From contig JAQYDN010000002.1 in assembly GCA_028724185.1 (NCBI GenBank), positions 82,979 to 146,978 of the forward strand: a stretch of 64,000 bases of DNA, in the 5' to 3' direction. Shown piece by piece: positions 57,450 to 64,000 of this stretch; the stretch's first letter is position 1; every line of letters starts with the position of its first letter. The DNA is from Bacillota bacterium. GTDB taxonomy: Bacteria > Bacillota > Clostridia > Tissierellales > Peptoniphilaceae. A model generated the notes under the pieces. The model saw nothing but the letters and a program-made list of their open reading frames with translations, had not been told where the DNA came from and ran no database searches. The translations under genes were made by a program, and so were the position numbers.

Positions 57450-58088
57450 CTAAAAGCCGTTTTTCCTTAAAAAATCCAAATCGATTCCCTTAGACTCTTC
57501 TTCCCATTCCTGCTGCCGTAATATATATTTCCCGACGATGTCAAACTCCACCGTCAGCGCGTCGCCCGCTTTCAAATCGCCAAGATTAGTCGATCGGAGC
57601 GTCTCGGGGATCAGCGATACCGAAAAGCCCGCCCGTCCGGCGCGGGCGACGGTCAAACTGACGCCGTTTAAACCCACCGATCCCTGCGGAACGTAGTAGG
57701 GAAAGTAACGCTCCTCCACCTCGATCGACATAATATAGCCGCCTTCGTCGGGTTCGATCCCCGCGAGTTTTCCGCGCGTATCGACGTGTCCTTGAAGAAT
57801 ATGGCCGCCCATGCGCGTCGTGGGAAGTAGCGCCCGCTCGAGATTGACGCGACTGCCGGAAGCCAATCGGTCGAGCCCCGACTTCTTCGCCGTCACCGTC
57901 ATCATATCGGCGCAAAATCCCGATTCCGTGATCCGCGTAACCGTGAGGCAAACGCCGTTGGTCGAGATCGAATCGCCGATTTGCGTTCCCTCCATCACCT
58001 TCTCGGCCGCGACCTCGACCTCGATCTTTTGGCCGCGCCGATCGATGCGCGCGATACGCCCGACCTCTTCTACGATTCCCGTGAACAT
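57450..58088 (-). CDS. ribE: Riboflavin synthase alpha chain
   Basis: MFTGIVEEVGRI duplicated lumazine-binding domain; VSLNGVSLTV-like repeat. Confidence 0.96.
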   Translation of the reverse strand: MFTGIVEEVGRIARIDRRGQKIEVEVAAEKVMEGTQIGDSISTNGVCLTVTRITESGFCADMMTVTAKKSGLDRLASGSRVNLERALLPTTRMGGHILQGHVDTRGKLAGIEPDEGGYIMSIEVEERYFPYYVPQGSVGLNGVSLTVARAGRAGFSVSLIPETLRSTNLGDLKAGDALTVEFDIVGKYILRQQEWEEESKGIDLDFLRKNGF

Positions 58089-59158
58089 GACCGCACTCCT
58101 TGAATACATACGTCGGGGCCCAAGCGCATCACGTCGACGATCTCGAAGTCCTTTCGGTCGGCCAAACGCTCGATGCCCTCTCCGACGACCGCCTCTTTGC
58201 CGCCGCCGAAAATACTCGGCGCCATGTAGAGCACAAAGGCGTCCACGAAATTTCCGTCGATCAGGCTGCCGTGGAGCTTGCCGCCTCCCTCGACCAGGAC
58301 GTGGCCGATAAATTGATTGGCGTAGAGGTCGGCCAAGACGTCGTCAAGCGGCAACTCCCCGTCGCGCTCCTCGATCGTCACGACGACGATCTCGCGCGCG
58401 CGGAGCGTCTCCTGCTTCTTGTCGTCCATATGCGACGTATAGACGATCGTCTTTTGCGTCCCGTCGTAGACGTTCGCGTCCTCGTCGATCACGCCGCGGC
58501 GATCCAGGATGATGCGCGCGGGTTGCACGCCCACGCCGCTTCGGTTGGTCAACCTCGGGTTGTCCTGGAGCACCGTCCCCGTTCCGACTAAAATACCGTC
58601 GACGCGACCTCTGAGCAGATGGCCGTCCAGGCGGGCTTCCTCGCCCGTAATCCACTTGCTCTCTCCGGTCTTGGTCGCGATCTTTCCGTCGAGCGTCGTC
58701 GCGTATTTCGCCGTGACGTAGGGCCGCTTCGTCAAAATACTCGTAAAGAAGGGGCGATTCAACACGAGACACGCCTCCTTCATCACCCCTGTCCTCACTT
58801 CGAGGCCGGCCCGTTCCAAGATGTAGACGCCGCGTCCCGCGACCTTGGGGTTCGGATCGAGCGTGCCGATCACGACGCGCTTAATCCCCGACTTGATGAT
58901 CGCCTTGACACAAGGCGGCGTCTTTCCGTAGTGAGAACAGGGTTCCAAGTTGACGTAGATCGTCGCGTCTTTCGGATCTTCGGACGCATTTTTCAGACAG
59001 TCCACCTCGGCGTGGTCGTGACCGAAGCCGTGGTGCCAACCTTCTCCGATCACCTTTCCGTCCTTGACTAAGACGGCGCCGACGACGGGGTTGGGGCCCG
59101 TTCGCCCTCTTCCCCGCTTCGCCAATGAAATCGCGCGTCTCATATATTGCTCATCCAT
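58070..59158 (-). CDS. ribD: Bifunctional riboflavin deaminase/reductase
   Basis: YMRRAISLAKRGRGRTGPNPVVGAVLV; HAEV...PCSHYGKTPPC zinc deaminase motif. Confidence 0.97.
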   Translation of the reverse strand: MDEQYMRRAISLAKRGRGRTGPNPVVGAVLVKDGKVIGEGWHHGFGHDHAEVDCLKNASEDPKDATIYVNLEPCSHYGKTPPCVKAIIKSGIKRVVIGTLDPNPKVAGRGVYILERAGLEVRTGVMKEACLVLNRPFFTSILTKRPYVTAKYATTLDGKIATKTGESKWITGEEARLDGHLLRGRVDGILVGTGTVLQDNPRLTNRSGVGVQPARIILDRRGVIDEDANVYDGTQKTIVYTSHMDDKKQETLRAREIVVVTIEERDGELPLDDVLADLYANQFIGHVLVEGGGKLHGSLIDGNFVDAFVLYMAPSIFGGGKEAVVGEGIERLADRKDFEIVDVMRLGPDVCIQGVRSCSRES

Positions 59159-59170
59159 AAATCCTCCCAT

Positions 59171-59196
59171 AAAAAAACCGAAGCGCGACGCTTCGG
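59171..59196 (-). terminator. Intrinsic terminator of FMN riboswitch, just upstream of ribD RBS
   Basis: - strand CCGAAGCGTCGCGCTTCGGTTTTTTT. Confidence 0.85.
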
Positions 59197-59237
59197 AGAT
59201 CCATTCAAAGAAGACAACTTTTCGTTGTCTGACATTC

Positions 59238-59345
59238 TTCTCTCATCCGGACTATACCGTCGGTATCGGAATTGCACCGATTCAATCATACGACTTGTGG
59301 ACTTTACCACCGGTGAGGAATTGCACCTCGCCCCGAAGAACCTTA
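59238..59345 (-). promoter_or_regulatory. FMN riboswitch (RFN element)
   Basis: - strand GGTTCTTCGGGGCGAGGTGCAATTCCTCACCGGTGGTAAAGTCCACAAG...GCAATTCCGATACCGACGGTATAGTCCGGATGAGAGAAGAA matches RFN conserved blocks. Confidence 0.96.
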
Positions 59346-59380
59346 TTTAATTTAATTATAGGAAATGTTTTCCTGTGATT

Positions 59381-59409
59381 ATGATAGCACGATAACATGC
59401 ACTTGTAAA
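59381..59409 (-). promoter_or_regulatory. Promoter of rib operon (TTTACA-17-TATCAT, TGC extended -10)
   Basis: - strand TTTACA agtgcatgttatcgtgc TATCAT, upstream of RFN element. Confidence 0.65.
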
Positions 59410-59560
59410 GTCTCTTTTCTCGCTTGGGCGACGGCGCGCGTCTCCCGCCCCGAGATATAGGCGGCGGATGCATCTTTTTCTCTTTTTATTTATAATTTCT
59501 TGTAATACATGGCGGTCTTATGCGTATTAACTGGTGAAAGACACACAAGGAGGTGATTAT

Positions 59561-60109
59561 ATGGACCTGACCGAACAAACCCGAAGTACCCCGATTGCCG
59601 CGGAAGCCCTCGCATTCGAGACCGTTTACGAACAATACTTTACACGCGTCTTTAAATTCGTCTCCTATCGGCTCTCCGATCGGGACGCGGCGCAGGACGT
59701 CACGTCGGACATCTTTCAAAAAGTATACCTGAACCTTGCCTCTTACGACGAGGATCTCGGCTCCTTCGACGTTTGGATCTTCACCATCGCGCGAAATACG
59801 CTGAACGATTACTATCGAAGGCGCTCCAAAAGACGTTGGATCCCGCTCTTTAAATTAAACGATTCGCTCCCATCCTCGGAAGATGTGGGCGAACACATCG
59901 AACGGGAAGAGGAGCGGGCGCACCTGCACTCCCTCGTCCAACAATTAAAACCGCGCGATCGGATGATTTTAAGCTACAAATTCGGCGCCGAACTGTCGAA
60001 TGGAGCCATCGCCGAACTGATGGACTTGGAACCGGGCCACGTCGCCGTCATCGTCCATCGCTTACTGAAACAGCTGAAAAAAGATATGGAGGATTACTAT
60101 GAAACGTAA
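59561..60109 (+). CDS. Sigma-70 family (ECF-like) RNA polymerase sigma factor
   Basis: Region 2 YEQYFTRVFKFVSYRLSDRDAAQDVTSDIFQKVYLNL...FDVWIFTIARNTLNDYYRR; region 4 LSNGAIAELMDLEPGHVAVIVHRLLKQL; AAGGAGGTGAT RBS. Confidence 0.93.
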   Translation: MDLTEQTRSTPIAAEALAFETVYEQYFTRVFKFVSYRLSDRDAAQDVTSDIFQKVYLNLASYDEDLGSFDVWIFTIARNTLNDYYRRRSKRRWIPLFKLNDSLPSSEDVGEHIEREEERAHLHSLVQQLKPRDRMILSYKFGAELSNGAIAELMDLEPGHVAVIVHRLLKQLKKDMEDYYET

Positions 60110-60959
60110 CGATCCCTCTTCCGTCGACAGCTATTCGGAAGAACAACTCATCAAAGATTTAAAAAACCTGCACGCGCCTACCCGCGTCGATAAACAGGAG
60201 GTCTCAAAGCGTATGAAACAAAAGAAAAAGCAATCCTTTAAAAAGCCCGCCATCGCGAGCGTCGCGGCGCTGCTCATCCTCACCTTGCCCTTTACGAGCT
60301 TCGGCGAAGGCATCTACGATACCATTCGTCAAGTCGTTACCCCGTCGAAAAGCATCGTCGTCAACGAGGAAAAGTCGAATGTCGATACGAATACATTGGC
60401 CTTCCCCGAGGAATTAAAGGGCAAGCTCTTCGACAAAAACGGCAACGAAATGAAGAGCGTCAAGCAATTAGAAAAAATGGAGGCCGTCTACAACGCCGAC
60501 GGACAAGAGATCGACAGCATCAGCTATGACGAAAACGGCGGCGTTCACCTTCAACTCAAAAAAGATCGCGGCGAGGACGACTACGCCGTGCACGCCCCCG
60601 TCGAAAAACTCGCCTCGCGACTTACCTTTACCCCGCTCGTGCTGAGCGAACCCTACGCCTACCAATGTAGTTATCTGTTTACCGACGAGCCCACGACCGA
60701 TACCGCCGCCTTCCTCTATACGACCGAAGACGGAAGAGAAATCTACATCGACGAACGCGTCGCGACGCGCGAAAACGCGTACGAGACCGGGAGCGATGAA
60801 AAAATCGAAGAAATCAATCGAGACGGCGTCAAGCTCATCGTCCAGGGCTCGTCCCTCTACTTCGAGCGCGACGACCTCTTGGTCAGCCTCAACGCAAAAG
60901 GTGCGGATAAAGACGAACTCCTCGCCATGTACGATCATTTAGCACCGCTTCAACAATAG
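60099..60959 (+). CDS. Single-pass membrane protein, putative anti-sigma factor
   Basis: Overlaps sigma gene 3' end; basic cytosolic N-terminus, one TM (IASVAALLILTLPFTSFG), extracytoplasmic domain. Confidence 0.75.
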   Translation: MKRNDPSSVDSYSEEQLIKDLKNLHAPTRVDKQEVSKRMKQKKKQSFKKPAIASVAALLILTLPFTSFGEGIYDTIRQVVTPSKSIVVNEEKSNVDTNTLAFPEELKGKLFDKNGNEMKSVKQLEKMEAVYNADGQEIDSISYDENGGVHLQLKKDRGEDDYAVHAPVEKLASRLTFTPLVLSEPYAYQCSYLFTDEPTTDTAAFLYTTEDGREIYIDERVATRENAYETGSDEKIEEINRDGVKLIVQGSSLYFERDDLLVSLNAKGADKDELLAMYDHLAPLQQ

Positions 60960-60974
60960 AACATATCATGCTAT

Positions 60975-61017
60975 AAAAAAATCCATGGAGGACGCCTGCT
61001 ATCCTCCATGGATTTTT
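60975..61017. terminator. Terminator (bidirectional) between sigma operon and traX-like gene
   Basis: AAAAAAATCCATGGAGGA-cgcctgcta-TCCTCCATGGATTTTT. Confidence 0.88.
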
Positions 61018-61049
61018 CTTTGCTTTGTTGAGATATCCGACATAAACCG

Positions 61050-61799
61050 TCATGCGATCGCGATACGTATCAGCCCCAAGATCAATAAGTGCGCGGGGTA
61101 AAACGCGTAGAAGAACCACTTTGAAAAAGTCCTCCATTTATCGGCCCGCTTGCCGTTATATAAGTACAAAATACATAGCGCCGCAAGCCCCGTTCCGGCC
61201 ATACCCAAGAGGGTAAATGCGATATTTTGACTCGCCGGAAAATGACTCCTCCCTCCGAGAAAATTCATGGCACCGAATAAGAGCGTCGCGACGAGAAAGG
61301 CTATTTTTGTCTTTCTCTCGGAATGTCTCGCCCATATAAACAAAAGCGTATAGACCGGCGCCAAAATAGCCCAGGAACACAACGTACTTAATAAAATCGC
61401 TCCGATCGCGGCAACGACTTTTACAAAATTATTTTGACACACGTCAAAAACCCATATGAGACCGAAACACAGAGCGAGCGTAAACATCATATTTAAGTTA
61501 TACGGTTCGATGATGCCCTCTTCCGCAAAAGCCATGCAATACGGTATCTGCGAGATGATGCCGAAGATCAAGAGTCGCAATATGTATTTTTTTCGTGAAC
61601 GCGTATAGTCGTAACCCTCGACGAGAAAATAAATCATCGCAATCGCCGTAAAATACCCGACGGCTAAAAACAGTTCGCAAAGCCACGTCCCCGTTTCTAA
61701 AAAGATATTTGCGATGTGATTGAGTAACATCGTAAACATCGCTATATACTTAATGGCATCCCGGTTTAAGGGCCTCTCCTCCACATTTGCTTCGATCAT
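61050..61799 (-). CDS. TraX family membrane protein
   Basis: LNRDAIKYIAMFTMLLNHIANIF ... KWFFYAFYPAHLLILGLIR, as in TraX family. Confidence 0.9.
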   Translation of the reverse strand: MIEANVEERPLNRDAIKYIAMFTMLLNHIANIFLETGTWLCELFLAVGYFTAIAMIYFLVEGYDYTRSRKKYILRLLIFGIISQIPYCMAFAEEGIIEPYNLNMMFTLALCFGLIWVFDVCQNNFVKVVAAIGAILLSTLCSWAILAPVYTLLFIWARHSERKTKIAFLVATLLFGAMNFLGGRSHFPASQNIAFTLLGMAGTGLAALCILYLYNGKRADKWRTFSKWFFYAFYPAHLLILGLIRIAIA

Positions 61800-62000
61800 G
61801 CTTTCACCCCTTCTATGTACGCTCCGGCATATATCGCCTTCACTACCCGCGACTATCGTACCGCACTATGTGCTTCCTTTTTCAATCATAGGCTATGCGA
61901 TATCTCTTGTCACCGCCGATACACAAAACTTAGTCTCAACGACGACGTTCTTTTACATTCTTCGCCTTACCTACGACTTCGCTTGTCTATACGTCCAAAC

Positions 62001-62036
62001 AAAAAAGTCCTCCGGGGACACCCCCGATGGACTTTT
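62001..62036 (-). terminator. Probable terminator after the 222-aa membrane protein gene
   Basis: - strand AAAAGTCCaTCGGGGgtgtCCCCGGaGGACTTTTTT. Confidence 0.7.
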
Positions 62037-62082
62037 GCGATGCGCATATGTGATACAGACCTTTCGATTGTCGACGACCGCC

Positions 62083-62751
62083 TTATGTCGCCTTAAGTCC
62101 CCTCCGCGGAGGACCGATGATATGATCCGCCAACAAGATTTGAGACGGCAGGTAAAAGAGCCAAATCAACTTTCTCGAAATCGTCGCTATGAGACCGGGA
62201 CTCAGCACATTGGCCACGCCCACGCAGATATCGCAACCCCAAAAGAGGCAATACGCTAAAGCGAGTTCTCTATTCCCGGAGCGAAACGCCTCCCACGTAT
62301 TGAGGAAAAGAAACAGGCCATACGCGGCGGCGAGCGCCGTTTGCCAAGAGACGTACCGACTCAATAAGAACATAAGGCCGACTCCCGAAATCCCCGCGAA
62401 GTAGAGCGCCCGGTCGTCCTCTCCTCTCTTCCGCTCGACGTATCGAAAGAAGTGCACGACGTTAAAGAAAAAAATCCCCCACTCGTAGCAATCGGTGAAG
62501 AGCAGCAAGTAGTCCGTGAGAATCGTCAAGCCGGCCGCCGCCTTCCACCATCCTCTCTCCGTTTCTCCCCAAAGACACTGCGCGAGAAATAAGAGGACGA
62601 TCGACATAAACTTCAATCCCGACGAAAAGGTCGCATAGCGGAGATAGAAGATATCCAAAAACAGAAAGACCGGCAACAAGAGCGCCAGAAAAAAACAGAG
62701 CCTCCGCCAATATTTATTGTTGTGAAAAGAAAATGAATCCTTCCTCATCAT
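62083..62751 (-). CDS. Multi-TM membrane protein, possibly distant YhhN (lysoplasmalogenase)-like
   Basis: Many TM helices; LPSQILLADH and CDICVGVANV placements resemble the YhhN fold, weak. Confidence 0.6.
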   Translation of the reverse strand: MMRKDSFSFHNNKYWRRLCFFLALLLPVFLFLDIFYLRYATFSSGLKFMSIVLLFLAQCLWGETERGWWKAAAGLTILTDYLLLFTDCYEWGIFFFNVVHFFRYVERKRGEDDRALYFAGISGVGLMFLLSRYVSWQTALAAAYGLFLFLNTWEAFRSGNRELALAYCLFWGCDICVGVANVLSPGLIATISRKLIWLFYLPSQILLADHIIGPPRRGLKAT

Positions 62752-62885
62752 GCCTTCTTTCCGATGGACCGGCTGTCTTCTTTCACGTCCGACTCGTTTT
62801 CGTCTCCTTTATCCGATGCCGGACGCTGCGCCCGAGAAGGAGCAACCCGTCCGCTGCCACACCGCTTTCTCCACTCACTCGCCTA

Positions 62886-63028
62886 ATCCGCCGACGAGTC
62901 TTTCTTTAAATCCTTCCGCATGTAAATCACATCGGAAAAGGGATTGTCGTAATAAGGCGGACATTCTTTAAAACCGAACCGTCTATATAAATCAATCGCC
63001 GTCGATTCTGTCTTTTGTTGTGAAATAA
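62886..63028 (-). pseudogene. C-terminal remnant of a GNAT N-acetyltransferase (approximate 5' limit)
   Basis: - strand reads ...QQKTESTAIDLYRRFGFKECPPYYDNPFSDVIYMRKDLKKDSSAD*, a typical GNAT C-terminus without its N-terminal part or start codon. Confidence 0.65.
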
Positions 63029-63090
63029 GCTTTTATATGCTCTTTATCCCATGCACACAAAAAAAGCAGGGCTTCCTCTATTTTTTCATT

Positions 63091-64000
63091 TTATACGTCA
63101 GCTCTCAAGCTCTTATATATTTCTCCCATAAATATCCCAAGCACTTCTTTTTGTACATCGGGATTGTCGAGCAGATAACTGAAGAAGCCTTGATTTTGGT
63201 CGAGCCCCTCGATTAAGGCATCTTCGACATTGGAGAAATAGGAGAATTTAAAGTCATCTTCCGTATTATTTTTGGCCGCCGTCTTCAGCGCTTCGGATTT
63301 TAACATTAAATCTCTTACTTGCATGGCGGCTTTAGTCGCCACATCGACATCGTAATTAGCGCCGGTTTTGGCATTGATCGCCGCGATAATTTCCGAAAGT
63401 CTTTCTTTTTTATCCGGGGGCACTTCAATGGGCCCTGCGACGGGGAGTTTTACGACGGGCTTGGATTTCTTTTTCTCGTTGATATGGGTCTCGCCCTTGT
63501 TTTGTGAAAAATTGCTCGCCTTCACTTTCCCCTTTAAATCAAAGCCGTGGCCGCTTTTATCGATCCCGATCATATCCAAAAAATAACAGATATAGATATA
63601 AAACTTATGAACATAGGTATCTTTATAACTCGATACTTGGATTAAATATTCATAAAATCGCTTAAAGCCTTTTAACTCGCTGATAAATTCCCTTTGCTCC
63701 TCTTCCTTGAATTCCTTGAGTCTGCGTCTCGAATTCTTTAAGGCCATGAGCAAGGTCTTTTGATCCGTGGTACTGATATTGCCCTTTCGCTTTTTAAAGA
63801 TCAGCGCATTGGCCAAGTCGACATCGGTGGGATAGATGATATTGTAGCCTTCGATATCGGTTAAAATCTCTTTGATTTTTTCGGGCGTTAAATCGCCGGC
63901 TAAAAGGGTCGTCGTATAATAAGGGGCGAAGGCGCCTTGAATATCCTTGTAATCGTTGGCGAAATCGAGCACAAATACTTTCTTTTCAAAAGGCGGGCAT
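63091..64000 (-). CDS. hsdR: Type I restriction endonuclease subunit R, C-terminal part (truncated by window edge)
   Basis: Frame stays open to the edge (CPPFEKKVFVLDFANDYKDIQGAFAPYYTTTLL); C-terminal LSEIIAAINAKTG...KNNTEDDFKFSYFSNVEDALIEGLDQNQGFFSYLLDNPDVQKEVLGIFMGEIYKSL typical of HsdR. Confidence 0.85.
   Translation of the reverse strand, partial: CPPFEKKVFVLDFANDYKDIQGAFAPYYTTTLLAGDLTPEKIKEILTDIEGYNIIYPTDVDLANALIFKKRKGNISTTDQKTLLMALKNSRRRLKEFKEEEQREFISELKGFKRFYEYLIQVSSYKDTYVHKFYIYICYFLDMIGIDKSGHGFDLKGKVKASNFSQNKGETHINEKKKSKPVVKLPVAGPIEVPPDKKERLSEIIAAINAKTGANYDVDVATKAAMQVRDLMLKSEALKTAAKNNTEDDFKFSYFSNVEDALIEGLDQNQGFFSYLLDNPDVQKEVLGIFMGEIYKSLRADV

Noticed and set aside
61720-62259. 179-aa + strand ORF between the TraX and multi-TM genes
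   Set aside because: Overlaps the 5' end of traX and the 3' end of the next - strand gene and their terminator/promoter; no RBS or domain.
1-64000. CRISPR arrays, tRNA/rRNA genes, transposases or prophage
   Set aside because: I looked for regularly spaced repeats, T-loop-like GGTTCRANYCC segments, and IS/integrase motifs and saw none; a dedicated scan (tRNAscan-SE, CRISPR finder, ISfinder) would be needed to exclude them fully.

Overview
The window looks like a low-G+C-lineage (Firmicutes/Tissierellia-like) bacterial chromosome with strong coding density. Taxonomy is my inference from gene order and protein families; I could not search. Most genes are on the - strand and most are recognisable housekeeping genes. 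Main blocks: (i) Rrf2 regulator plus a SAF-domain oxidoreductase; (ii) M16C peptidase and an IlvD/Edd-family dehydratase; (iii) the conserved glmU-prs-pth-mfd-prsA-mazG-hup-rqcP-divIC-S1-tilS-hpt-ftsH cluster, lacking the sporulation genes of the Bacillus version; (iv) a TM1266-hydE-hydG-hydF [FeFe]-hydrogenase maturation operon; (v) a BMP-type nucleoside ABC importer; (vi) an XRE-cupin/potABCD polyamine operon; (vii) tdk-psuK-psuG; (viii) an ABC exporter; (ix) an isolated AT-rich secreted stalk-domain gene; (x) TPR-map-cyclophilin, a heavy-metal P-type ATPase, nitroreductase, PAP2 and a UvrD/Rep helicase; (xi) DUF47/PiT, ACT/UPF0210; (xii) a ribDE-BA-H operon with an FMN riboswitch; (xiii) an ECF-like sigma factor with a membrane partner; (xiv) TraX and another membrane protein; and at the right edge a decayed GNAT remnant beside the 3' part of a type I restriction hsdR. 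No tRNA, rRNA, CRISPR or transposase was seen. I found no convincing wholly novel multi-gene system. The best leads are an operator-like direct repeat in front of the XRE-cupin/pot operon, the sigma/anti-sigma pair, the AT-rich stalk gene, terminator hairpins abutting RBSs inside the core cluster, and the hsdR/GNAT-remnant edge.
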